Assembly: GCF_030817195.1 (NCBI RefSeq)
Contig: NZ_JAUSYZ010000001.1
Span: 930,001-994,000 of the forward strand
Source of the DNA: Arthrobacter globiformis
GTDB taxonomy: Bacteria; Actinomycetota; Actinomycetes; Actinomycetales; Micrococcaceae
Reading direction: 5' to 3'
Length of the DNA: 64,000 nucleotides
This document shows, in pieces, positions 24,478-34,152 of this stretch; the stretch's first letter is position 1; every line of letters begins with the position of its first letter. Below the pieces are notes generated by a model. The model saw only the letters and a list, made by a program, of their open reading frames with translations, was not told the DNA's origin and searched no databases. The position numbers were made by a program, and so were the translations under genes.

Positions 24478-25701
24478 ATGAGTCCACGAACGGGAAATGG
24501 CCAGACTGCGGAGCCGGTTTCCGCCGACGGCACGGGCAGCCTGTCCCGCGCCGGCGACCTTTTTCAGCTGCTCCGTGACGGCAAGGCCCGGACCCGGGCC
24601 GAGCTGGCGCTGACCACAGGACTTGCCCGTTCCACGGTGGCGTCCCGCATTGATGCGCTGATTGCCTCAGGGCTGGTGGGCCCCGCCGGTGAGGCGACAT
24701 CGAGCGGCGGCAGGCCGCCGTCGCGCTTTGCCTTCAAGCCGGCCGCCCGGGCAGTGCTGGCCGTCGACGTCGGTGCCACCCACGTGATCATCGCGGTCAC
24801 TGACCTGGGTGGAAACATCCTCAGCGAACGTCGTCTGGTCCAGGATGTGGCCGAGGGGCCGGAAGCAGTGCTGGGCCGGCTCGTGACCGAGGCGACCTCG
24901 CTGCTGGCTGAGACGGGACGGACCACGGAGGACCTCGCCGGCGTCGGAATCGGCCTGCCGGGGCCTGTGGAACACGCCACCGGCAGGCCGGTGAAGCCGC
25001 CCATCATGCCGGGCTGGGACGGGTTCGACGTGGTCAGCCACGTCCAGCGCTCGTTCCCTGTCCCGGTGCTGGTGGACAACGACGTCAACATCATGGCGCT
25101 GGGTGAACGCACAGGCCACTGGCCGGAGCACGATAACTTCCTGTTCATCAAGGTGGCCACAGGCATCGGGGCCGGCATCATCAGCAACGGTGAACTGCAG
25201 CGCGGCGCCAACGGCACCGCCGGGGACCTCGGCCACGTCCGGGTGCCCCGGGGCGATGACGTCCTGTGCCGGTGCGGCAACTACGGCTGCCTCGAGGCAC
25301 TCGCATCAGGCCCTGCCGTGGCACGGGCACTGGCGGCACAGGGCGTTGAGGCAGAGAGCGGAGCCGACGTCCTCCGCCTGGTGGCCGGGGGCAACCTGCA
25401 GGCCATTCAGGCCCTTCGCCAGGCTGGCCGGGACGTGGGCGATGTGCTTGCCACGGTGGTGAACCTGCTGAATCCGTCGGTCATTGTGGTGGGCGGAAGC
25501 CTCGGCCAGGCCGGTGAACACCTCATGGCGGGCGTGCGCGAAGTGGTCTACCGCAGGTCGCTCCCGCTCGCCACCACGCACCTGCGCATCGGCCTGTCCA
25601 TGGCGGGCGGCCAGGCTGCCGTGCTGGGCGCGAGCCAGATGGTCACCCAGCACGTCCTGTCCCCGACCGTCATTGAAGCCACACTGCAGGCCACGGGGTA
25701 G
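24478..25701 (+). CDS. ROK family transcriptional regulator
   Basis: A 407-aa NagC/XylR-type regulator. Residues about 20-75 are a winged helix-turn-helix (ARTRAELALTTGLARSTVAS). The sugar-kinase-like part follows: phosphate motif AVDVGATHVIIAV, GVGIGLPGPVEH, active-site NDVNIMALGE, and the zinc motif CRCGNYGCLEA. Kinase residues seem present, but members with an N-terminal HTH usually act as sugar-sensing repressors. I used the ATG at 24478 although its ribosome site is weak. It diverges from the eleven-gene operon and precedes an oxidoreductase/ThuA pair, so it probably controls both sides. Confidence 0.92.
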   Translation: MSPRTGNGQTAEPVSADGTGSLSRAGDLFQLLRDGKARTRAELALTTGLARSTVASRIDALIASGLVGPAGEATSSGGRPPSRFAFKPAARAVLAVDVGATHVIIAVTDLGGNILSERRLVQDVAEGPEAVLGRLVTEATSLLAETGRTTEDLAGVGIGLPGPVEHATGRPVKPPIMPGWDGFDVVSHVQRSFPVPVLVDNDVNIMALGERTGHWPEHDNFLFIKVATGIGAGIISNGELQRGANGTAGDLGHVRVPRGDDVLCRCGNYGCLEALASGPAVARALAAQGVEAESGADVLRLVAGGNLQAIQALRQAGRDVGDVLATVVNLLNPSVIVVGGSLGQAGEHLMAGVREVVYRRSLPLATTHLRIGLSMAGGQAAVLGASQMVTQHVLSPTVIEATLQATG

Positions 25702-25807
25702 CCGGAGCACGCCGGCCTGGTGGCCGTAGCCCAATGCCCGCAGGCCCATGGGATTGCGGACACAGGGAGACCAACTTTCACATCCAAGCGAAAACGGAGT
25801 CTTGAAA

Positions 25808-26902
25808 TTGAGCACGCAGAAAAACGCGGCCCTGAGGGTTGGCGTCATCGGGATCGGCTGGGCCGGCCAGCAACACATCGAGGCCTACAAGAAAATGGAC
25901 GGCGTGGAGCTCGTTGCGGTCGCCGCGATGGAAGAGGACCTGCTTAAGAGCATCAAGGACGAGTACAGCGTCCCCCACACGTTTGCCCGCTGGGAGGACC
26001 TGATCGAACTCGACGGGCTCGACGCCGTGAGCGTGGCCGTGCCGACCTTCCTGCACGCCCCGATTACCATCGCAGCGCTTGAACGCGGGCTGCACGTCCT
26101 GAGCGAAAAGCCCCTGGCGCGCAACGGCGAGGAAGGCCTCCAGATGGTGGAAGCGGCGCGGAAAGCCGGCCGCGTGCTGGACGTGGCCTTCAACCACCGC
26201 CGCCGCGGTGACATCCAAAAGCTGAAAGGCATCATCGACGACGGCGAACTCGGCCGGCCGTACTACGCCAAGGCTTCGTGGCTCCGCCGGCAGGGGATCC
26301 CCATGCTGGGCAGCTGGTTCACCAACCCTGCCCTGGCAGGCGGCGGCCCGCTGGCCGACATCGGCGTCCACGTCCTGGACTATGCCCTGCACCTGCTGGG
26401 CGAACCCAGGGTCATCTCCGTCTCGGCGTCGACACATTCCGAGCTTGGCCCCCGCGGCCTGGGCGGCAACGCCCGCTACACCGCCATGAAGTCCTCCCAC
26501 AAGTTTGAGGTGGAGGACTTCGCCTCGGCGTTCATCCGGCTTGAAGGCGGCGGCACGCTGATCCTCGAAGCCGGCTGGGCAGCCTACCGGGACGAGGAGG
26601 ACCTGATGGACTTCATCGTCTATGGCACCGACGGCGGCGCGGAACTCCGCGCCGTCGGGGCCTCCAACGTCCCCGTCGCAGATGTCCGGATCTTCAAGGA
26701 AAAGGACGGCGAGAACGCCGACTACGTCGTGGTGGCGGAGCCGGGCCGGGCGCACCAGGCCGTGGTGGAGGACTTTGTGGAAGCCGTCCGCGGCGGCGAA
26801 ACCGTGTGGGGAGCCCACGACGGCTCGCTCGCCCTGACCCGTGCCCTGGTGCTCGACGCCTGCTACAAATCCGCCCTCGAACAGCGCGAAGTGAGGCTCT
26901 GA
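25808..26902 (+). CDS. Gfo/Idh/MocA family oxidoreductase (copy 5 of 5)
   Basis: A 364-aa member with VGVIGIGWAGQQHIEAYKKM at the N-terminus, LHVLSEKPLARNGEEGLQMV and VAFNHRRRGDIQKLKGII. Start choice: the TTG at 25808 (MSTQKNAALR) is 8 nt after GGAG (25796-25799); the open frame begins at 25748 and another TTG at 25802 is too close to the site. The gene is followed by a ThuA-like gene one nucleotide later. In rhizobia, ThuB (Gfo/Idh/MocA) and ThuA act together on trehalose-related sugars, and this pair has the same layout. Confidence 0.88.
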   Translation: MSTQKNAALRVGVIGIGWAGQQHIEAYKKMDGVELVAVAAMEEDLLKSIKDEYSVPHTFARWEDLIELDGLDAVSVAVPTFLHAPITIAALERGLHVLSEKPLARNGEEGLQMVEAARKAGRVLDVAFNHRRRGDIQKLKGIIDDGELGRPYYAKASWLRRQGIPMLGSWFTNPALAGGGPLADIGVHVLDYALHLLGEPRVISVSASTHSELGPRGLGGNARYTAMKSSHKFEVEDFASAFIRLEGGGTLILEAGWAAYRDEEDLMDFIVYGTDGGAELRAVGASNVPVADVRIFKEKDGENADYVVVAEPGRAHQAVVEDFVEAVRGGETVWGAHDGSLALTRALVLDACYKSALEQREVRL

Positions 26903-26903
26903 C

Positions 26904-27653
26904 ATGGCCGACAAACTCAACATCCTGGTGTGGAACGAAGGTGTCCACGAGGCCCGCAACCAGCCGGAAACCATGGCTGAGATGTACCCCAAGGGCATGC
27001 ACGGCGCCATCGCCGACGGACTCAAGGGTTTCTACCCGGACTCCGGCATCACCACGGCCACGCTGGCGGACCCCGAACACGGCCTGTCCGAGGAGACCCT
27101 CGCCGCCACGGACGTGCTCCTGTGGTGGGGGCACGTCGCCCACGGCGACGTCAGCGACGAGGTGGTGGACCGCGTACAGCGGCACGTCCTGGGCGGCATG
27201 GGCCTGATCGTCCTGCACTCAGGACACTTCGCCAAGGTCTTCACGAAACTGCTCGGCACCACATGCTCGCTGAAGTGGCGGAACGAGGGCGAGCGGGAAC
27301 TCGTGTGGACGGTAAAGCCTTCGCATCCGATCGCCGCCGGCGTGGAAAGCCCCATCGTGATCCCGAAGCAGGAGATGTACGGGGAGCTCTTCGACATTCC
27401 GGAGCCCGACGACCTTATCTTCATCAGCTCCTTCGAAGGCGGCGAGGTGTTCCGCTCGGGTGTGACGTTCACGCGCGGCAAGGGACGGATCTTCTACTTC
27501 AGCCCGGGCGACCAGGAGTACCCCGTGTACCACCAGCCGCAGATCCAGCAGGTGATCGCCAACGGCGTGGGGTGGGTGGCGCAGCCGGGGCGGTTCCGCG
27601 AGGCGCCGGGCGTCAGCAACGCCCAGCGGGACTGGTTCCTGCAGGCTCCCTAA
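26904..27653 (+). CDS. ThuA-like protein (trehalose utilization family)
   Basis: A 249-aa ThuA domain protein with the class I glutamine-amidotransferase-like fold: NILVWNEGVHEARNQ at the start, DVLLWWGHVAHGDV, GLIVLHSGHFAKVF and the terminal GRIFYFSPGDQEYPVYH. ThuA proteins take part in keto-sugar metabolism (3-ketotrehalose in rhizobia); the exact reaction is not settled. The ATG is 1 nt after the stop of the oxidoreductase, with GTGAGG inside that gene as ribosome site. Its length and the tryptophan/histidine-rich segments are normal. Confidence 0.9.
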   Translation: MADKLNILVWNEGVHEARNQPETMAEMYPKGMHGAIADGLKGFYPDSGITTATLADPEHGLSEETLAATDVLLWWGHVAHGDVSDEVVDRVQRHVLGGMGLIVLHSGHFAKVFTKLLGTTCSLKWRNEGERELVWTVKPSHPIAAGVESPIVIPKQEMYGELFDIPEPDDLIFISSFEGGEVFRSGVTFTRGKGRIFYFSPGDQEYPVYHQPQIQQVIANGVGWVAQPGRFREAPGVSNAQRDWFLQAP

Positions 27654-27664
27654 GAAGGCCTCCC

Positions 27665-27728
27665 GTCCAGCGCGAACGCACACTTGGGACCCGCCGGTCC
27701 AGCGCGAACGCACACTTGGGACCCGCCG
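27665..27728. repeat. Two tandem 32-bp repeats with AGCGCGAACG core
   Basis: Two identical 32-bp units, 27665-27696 and 27697-27728, sharing GTCCAGCGCGAACGCACACT at their start. They follow the ThuA gene directly. The core AGCGCGAACG also occurs in the repeats at 59241 and, shortened, at 29044. No inverted third copy follows here. Confidence 0.85.
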
Positions 27729-27770
27729 ACTTTCCGTCCTTGGGGGCGCCGCGTGATAGCAATAAGGGTG

Positions 27771-27818
27771 ATGAAACCCCTTGCCCGCTCCCAGCACACT
27801 GACGTCCGCGCCCTATGA
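27771..27818 (+). CDS. Possible 15-codon leader peptide
   Basis: ATG AAA CCC ... CTA TGA encodes MKPLARSQHTDVRAL; its stop overlaps the start of the transporter gene in ATGA. AAGGG lies just upstream, though very close. The transporter's ATG has no ribosome site of its own, so translation may be passed on from this mini-ORF. Could also be chance. Confidence 0.3.
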   Translation: MKPLARSQHTDVRAL

Positions 27819-29008
27819 GGGGCAGCACCGGAACGAAGGTTCCCCGCAGCTGGATCCTGCTCGCGTGCATAGGACTCATCGCCCTCAACATGCGGGGCCC
27901 CTTCGTGGCGGTGGCACCGGTACTGGGCCCGATGCAGCGGGAGCTGGGTTTTTCACCCGTTGAGCTGGGCCTGCTGACCGGGATTCCGGTCCTGTGCTTC
28001 TCGCTCGCGGCGCCCCTTGCCTCGCTGGCCGGACGCCGGCTCGGGGCGGAACTGGCCATTACCCTCACGCTGGCGGGCGTCCTCGCCGGTGTGGCGGTCC
28101 GTTCGGCCGGCGGCGGGGTCATGGTGATGGCGGGAACGGTCATCCTGGGCCTGGCCATCACCGTGGGCAACATCGCGGTGCCGCTGATCATCCGGCGGGA
28201 TTTCTCATCGCGGCGCCAAGGGACCGCCATGGGCATCTACACGGCTGCGCTGAACGTCGGCTCGTTTGCTACGTCCGTGGTCACGGCGCCGCTGGCCGAG
28301 CTGGCCGGCTGGCGGGCTGCCATTGCGGGCTCCGCGGCCTTCGCCATCGCGGCCGTCGGCGTCTGGATTTTCGCCTCCGGACGCCGGGCTTTCCTCCCCG
28401 CGGCCGACGACGGCACTGGCGGCCCGCCTCCAGCCGGCCGCCCGGCGTCTCGATGGATCACGGTGGGGCTGACGCTGGGTTTCGCCGGCCAGGCCATCTC
28501 CTATTACGGCGTGACCGCCTGGCTGCCCACTCTGCTTTCCGATGAACTCGGCATGACGCCGGCAGCCGCCGGGGCGGGCTCCTCCCTGTTCCAGATCATG
28601 GCCATCGCGGGCGGCCTGGGTGTGCCGCTTGCGGCCCGGTTCATGAGTACGACGGCGGTCGCGGTCACCTTGGGTGCCATGTGGCTGACCGTTCCGCTGG
28701 GGCTGCTGTTCGTTCCCCAGCTGTGGTGGCTGTGGTCCTCGCTCGGGGGAGTGGCGCAGGGCGGCGGCATCACACTCATCTTCATCGCCATCATCAAGCT
28801 CGCCCAGGACCAGGCGTCCGCGGGCAGGATATCGGCGATCGTCCAGGGTGTGGGCTACGGCGTAGCGGCGCTGGCCCCGACTGTGGTGGGCTACGTCCAC
28901 AGCACCTCGGGCAGCTGGGCCATGCCCCTCCTGGTGATCCTCGGGTCCGTGCTGGCGTTCGTCATTTCGACAACGCTCTCCGTACGGAAGGTGCCCCGCC
29001 AGCGCTAG
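27815..29008 (+). CDS. MFS transporter, CynX/NimT (cyanate/nitroimidazole) type
   Basis: A 397-aa major facilitator with 12 predicted helices. LNMRGPFVAVAPVLGPMQRELGF near the start is the family hallmark (NLRP-like motif: N-R-P/G-x-x-x-V-x-P). Members export or import small anions and drugs; the substrate here is unknown. The ATG at 27815 is the only start in the frame after an in-frame stop, and it lacks a ribosome site. The gene is separate from the sugar locus, divided by the 32-bp repeats. Confidence 0.85.
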   Translation: MRGSTGTKVPRSWILLACIGLIALNMRGPFVAVAPVLGPMQRELGFSPVELGLLTGIPVLCFSLAAPLASLAGRRLGAELAITLTLAGVLAGVAVRSAGGGVMVMAGTVILGLAITVGNIAVPLIIRRDFSSRRQGTAMGIYTAALNVGSFATSVVTAPLAELAGWRAAIAGSAAFAIAAVGVWIFASGRRAFLPAADDGTGGPPPAGRPASRWITVGLTLGFAGQAISYYGVTAWLPTLLSDELGMTPAAAGAGSSLFQIMAIAGGLGVPLAARFMSTTAVAVTLGAMWLTVPLGLLFVPQLWWLWSSLGGVAQGGGITLIFIAIIKLAQDQASAGRISAIVQGVGYGVAALAPTVVGYVHSTSGSWAMPLLVILGSVLAFVISTTLSVRKVPRQR

Positions 29009-29043
29009 CTGCGGTCCCGCCGTCGTACATTCCTTAAACCTCA

Positions 29044-29110
29044 AAGCGCGAACTGGCAGCTAACGCCCTCAAACGTGGGTTTTTGGGTCATTAGCTGCCA
29101 GTTCGCGCTT
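29044..29110. repeat. 20-bp perfect inverted repeat hairpin
   Basis: AAGCGCGAACTGGCAGCTAA (29044-29063) and its exact complement (29091-29110) enclose 27 bp. It lies between the convergent MFS and aceB genes and could end transcription of both, although no T-run follows. The end shares GCGCGAAC with the 27665 and 59241 repeats. Confidence 0.85.
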
Positions 29111-29217
29111 CAAGGTGGTTCCGCTGCCGGGCCGCCCCCCCGGCCTTCGGGGGTGCCTGTTGCGAAGGGCGTGGCGGCCCGGCGGGCGGAAGTCTGAGCC
29201 GGTTCGGAGGGCGATGC

Positions 29218-30888
<1,671 letters not shown>

Positions 30889-30980
30889 TTCAATTCTCTC
30901 CTCAGAAGAAGCAATTTCGACGGCGGTGCGGCGGCTGGTGCTGGGAGGCCGAAAAAGGCAATCCTCCGCGTGCTATTCCC

Positions 30981-31025
30981 CATGCCCGGCAAGGGCCTCG
31001 CAAAGCTCGGCCAAGCCGGGGCATA
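30981..31025. promoter_or_regulatory. aceA-aceB gap: hairpin with RamB-like core
   Basis: CATGCCCGGC and GCCGGGGCAT (one bulge) form a stem; its loop holds CTCGCAAAGCTCG, whose reverse contains GCTTTGCGA, close to the RamB half-site CTTTGCAA known from Corynebacterium. The element may end aceA transcription or help regulate aceB. Weak evidence. Confidence 0.3.
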
Positions 31026-31150
31026 GGGCCCCTTTTACGCACGCTTCCGGATCACCTTTTCCGGCCCGAGGCTTGGGCACCTGGGTGCCGGCCGCCGTCG
31101 TGCCTTCGAGTGAGCGATGACGACAGCTCACCTTTGGGCTTGAATGGGGA

Positions 31151-32467
31151 CTAGTGGAACTGGCCCTCTTCGGTCGATCCGACCAGAGCGAGGGTGGATG
31201 CGTTCGGGTTGAGCGCAGTGGAGATGTCGTCGAAGTAGCCGGTGCCGACTTCGCGCTGGTGCTTGGTTGCGGTGTAGCCGCGGGACTCGGAGGCGAATTC
31301 CTTCTCCTGCAGTTCGACGTAGGCGCTCATGCCTTCGCGGGCGTAGCCGTGGGCGAGGTCGAACATCGAGTAGTTCAGGGCGTGGAAGCCGGCCAGGGTG
31401 ATGAACTGAAACGTGAAGCCCATGGCGCCGAGTTCGCGCTGGAACTTGGCGATGGTGGCGTCGTCCAGGTGCTTGCGCCAGTTGAAGGACGGGGAGCAGT
31501 TGTAGGAGAGCATCTGGTCCGGGAACTCGGCCTTGACCGCTTCGGCGAACTTGCGGGCCAGCTCCAGGTCCGGGGTGCCGGTTTCCATCCAGATGAGATC
31601 GGAGTAGGGTGCGTAGGCCTTGGCGCGGGCGATGCAGGGTTCGATGCCGTTGCGGACCTTGTAGAAGCCTTCGGCCGTGCGCTCACCGGTGATGAACTCC
31701 TGGTCCCGCTCGTCGACGTCGGACGTGATCAGGGTTGCTGCCTCGGCGTCGGTGCGGGCGATGACCACGGTCGGGGTGCCGGCGACGTCGGCGGCGAGGC
31801 GGGCCGCGTTCAGGGTCCGGACGTGCTGCTGGGTGGGGATCAGGACCTTGCCGCCGAGGTGGCCGCACTTCTTCTCGGAGGCGAGCTGGTCTTCCCAGTG
31901 AACGCCCGAGGCGCCGGCCTGGATCATGGACTTCATTAGCTCGTAGGCGTTCAGCGGCCCGCCGAAGCCGGCTTCGGCGTCGGCGACGATCGGGACCAGC
32001 CAGTCCTCAACGGTCTGGATGCCCTCGGAGAATTCGATCTGGTCTGCGCGGAGGAGGGCGTTGTTGATGCGGCGGACCACCGTGGGAACGGAGTTGGCCG
32101 GGTACAGCGACTGGTCAGGGTAGGTGTGGCCGGAGTTGTTGGCGTCCGCGGCAACCTGCCAGCCGGAGAGGTAGATGGCGCGCAGGCCAGCCTTGACCTG
32201 CTGTACGGCCTGGTTGCCGGTCAGGGCGCCGAGGGCGTTGGTGTACTTGCCGGTCTTGTGCTCCTCGGTGAGCTGCTTCCACAGCTTCTCGGAGCCGCGC
32301 TTGGCAAGGGTGTGCTCTTCGGAGACACGGCCGCGGAGACGGACGACGTCGGCGGCTGAGTAGTCCCGAGTGACGCCTTCCCAGCGCGGGTTGGCAGCCC
32401 ACTCGAGCTCCAGGGCGGCGGCCTGCTGTTCGGGCGTCTGCTGGTTGGGCTCAAATGCTGCAGTCAT
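31151..32467 (-). CDS. aceA: Isocitrate lyase
   Basis: A 438-aa isocitrate lyase splitting isocitrate into succinate and glyoxylate, the entry of the glyoxylate shunt. The catalytic-cysteine signature is present as KKCGHLGGKVLIPTQQH. Other blocks: YLSGWQVAADAN, PIVADAEAGFGGPLN with metal-binding aspartates, WMETGTPDLELARKF, and YNCSPSFNWRKHLDD. Full length. AAGGAGACAAAG precedes the ATG. It diverges from the RamB-like regulator gene, which is the known arrangement in related actinobacteria; acetate or fatty-acid growth would be the inducing condition. Confidence 0.97.
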   Translation of the reverse strand: MTAAFEPNQQTPEQQAAALELEWAANPRWEGVTRDYSAADVVRLRGRVSEEHTLAKRGSEKLWKQLTEEHKTGKYTNALGALTGNQAVQQVKAGLRAIYLSGWQVAADANNSGHTYPDQSLYPANSVPTVVRRINNALLRADQIEFSEGIQTVEDWLVPIVADAEAGFGGPLNAYELMKSMIQAGASGVHWEDQLASEKKCGHLGGKVLIPTQQHVRTLNAARLAADVAGTPTVVIARTDAEAATLITSDVDERDQEFITGERTAEGFYKVRNGIEPCIARAKAYAPYSDLIWMETGTPDLELARKFAEAVKAEFPDQMLSYNCSPSFNWRKHLDDATIAKFQRELGAMGFTFQFITLAGFHALNYSMFDLAHGYAREGMSAYVELQEKEFASESRGYTATKHQREVGTGYFDDISTALNPNASTLALVGSTEEGQFH

Positions 32468-32628
32468 CTTTGTCTCCTTGTTAGCTCCCGGGCCATTCCG
32501 GGAAGTTTTTCCGGGCTGACCGTCCCTGCGCCTTTGCAGGTCCGGCCAGTTTCCGGAGGGGTTTTCCTTCGTGACACCTACTTTTCTGCACTTCCAAAGA
32601 GCTTTCTAGAGGAAAAAGGTGGAAAGAA
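32468..32628. promoter_or_regulatory. aceA/ramB-like divergent promoter region
   Basis: 161 bp between divergent genes. Visible: CCCGGGCCATTCCGGG (imperfect palindrome, about 32490-32505) and CCTTTGCAGG (32531-32540), which resembles a RamB half-site CTTTGCAA. Promoter boxes cannot be placed reliably. Confidence 0.35.
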
Positions 32629-34143
32629 ATGCGTTTCTTCGCGTATTCTTCAGAAATGTCGCCTTCAAGCTGGAACAGGGAAGTTTCGCACCCGCCGTCG
32701 TCCCCGCCCACGGCCGAACTGGACGTCATTGCGCTGGGCCGCCGGGTGCGCCACCTGCGCAAGCAGGCGGGCCTGACACTCGATGACCTGAGTGCCGCCG
32801 TCGGGACCGCACCGAGCCAGCTGAGCCTCATTGAGAACGGCAAGCGGGAACCAAAACTCGGGCTCCTGCAGCACCTGGCCGGGGCGCTCGGCGTGGGTAT
32901 TGACCAGCTGCTGGGAGCCGAGCCGCCCAGCCGCCGGGCGGGCCTGGAAATCGAGCTCGAACGCTACCAGCGCGGACCGCTGTACGAGTCCCTGAACCTG
33001 CCCAAAATCCGCATCAGCTCGCGGTTGCCGATGGATGTCCTGGAGGCCCAGGTGGGGCTGCTTCAGGAGCTCGAACGCAAGATGAACGAGCAGGTGGCGA
33101 CGCCCGAGGAAGCCCGCCGCGCAAACGGTGAACTGCGGGCCATGATGCGTGAACGCGGCAACTACTTTCCGGAGTACGAAGCCGAGGCGCAGAAGGTGCT
33201 CAAGGAGGTCGGCTACACGACCGGACCGCTGAGCCAGCACGTCATCGCAGACATCGCGGAGCACCTCGGATTCACCCTCCACCACGTGGGTGACCTGCCG
33301 CATTCCACCCGTTCGGTGACCGATTTGAAGAACCGCAAAATTTACCTGACGCAGAGTGAGCGGCAGGACCATGACCCGCGCTCGGTGCTGCTGCAGGCTC
33401 TGGGCCACTACGTCCTGGGGCATGAGACGCCCCGGAACTACGGTGATTTCCTGGCCCAGCGGGTGGCGACGAACTATTTCGCGGCGGCGCTCCTGCTGCC
33501 GGAGCAGGCCACCGTGGAATTTCTGCAAAAAGCCAAGGCGGCGAAGGAGATCGCGGTGGAGGACATCCGCGACGCCTTCGCCGTGTCGTACGAGACGGCC
33601 GCCCACCGTTTCACCAACCTGGCCACCAAGCACCTGGGCATCACCACGCATTTCCAGAAGACCCACCAGAGCGGGATTATTTACAAGGCCTACGAGAACG
33701 ACGGCGTGAACTTCCCGCAGGACCACACCGGGGCCATCGAGGGGCAGCCGTCCTGCAAGGCCTGGACCTCCCGCGCCGTGTTCGACGTGCCGGACAAGTT
33801 CAGCGCCTACAGCCAGTACACGGACACGCCTTCGGGCACGTACTGGTGCACGGCGCGCACGGACCGGTCGGCCAGCGGACAGTTCTCGCTGAGCATCGGG
33901 GTCCCGTACCAGCACGTGAAGTGGTTCCGCGGACGGGAGACGACGGCCCGGGCCACGTCCAACTGCCCGGACCCCAACTGCTGCAAACGGCCGCCGGCGG
34001 CGCTGACATCCGAGTGGGCGGGCAACGCCTGGCCGTCTGCCCGCGCCCACTCCCACCTGCTGGCTGCGATGCCCCCGGGTGCCTTCCCCGGCGTGGACGA
34101 GACCGAGGTGTACACGTTCCTGCAGGCCCACTCGGGAAGCTGA
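32629..34143 (+). CDS. ramB: RamB-like XRE regulator of acetate/glyoxylate genes
   Basis: A 504-aa regulator of the short-chain fatty acyl regulator family. An XRE helix-turn-helix spans residues about 35-90 (RVRHLRKQAGLTLDDLSAAV, IENGKREPKLGLLQHLAG). The central ImmA/IrrE-like domain has ALGHYVLGHE in place of the usual HExxH, so protease activity is doubtful. The C-terminal domain ends with a cysteine cluster CPDPNCCKRP. The ATG at 32629 has AGGTGG upstream; a second ATG at 32656 is possible. RamB of Corynebacterium represses aceA, aceB and acetate activation genes, and the divergent position here supports the same role. Confidence 0.87.
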   Translation: MRFFAYSSEMSPSSWNREVSHPPSSPPTAELDVIALGRRVRHLRKQAGLTLDDLSAAVGTAPSQLSLIENGKREPKLGLLQHLAGALGVGIDQLLGAEPPSRRAGLEIELERYQRGPLYESLNLPKIRISSRLPMDVLEAQVGLLQELERKMNEQVATPEEARRANGELRAMMRERGNYFPEYEAEAQKVLKEVGYTTGPLSQHVIADIAEHLGFTLHHVGDLPHSTRSVTDLKNRKIYLTQSERQDHDPRSVLLQALGHYVLGHETPRNYGDFLAQRVATNYFAAALLLPEQATVEFLQKAKAAKEIAVEDIRDAFAVSYETAAHRFTNLATKHLGITTHFQKTHQSGIIYKAYENDGVNFPQDHTGAIEGQPSCKAWTSRAVFDVPDKFSAYSQYTDTPSGTYWCTARTDRSASGQFSLSIGVPYQHVKWFRGRETTARATSNCPDPNCCKRPPAALTSEWAGNAWPSARAHSHLLAAMPPGAFPGVDETEVYTFLQAHSGS

Positions 34144-34152
34144 CGGACGCCC

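Noticed and set aside
32665..34131. 488-aa ORF on the minus strand
   Set aside because: Antisense shadow of the RamB-like regulator gene.
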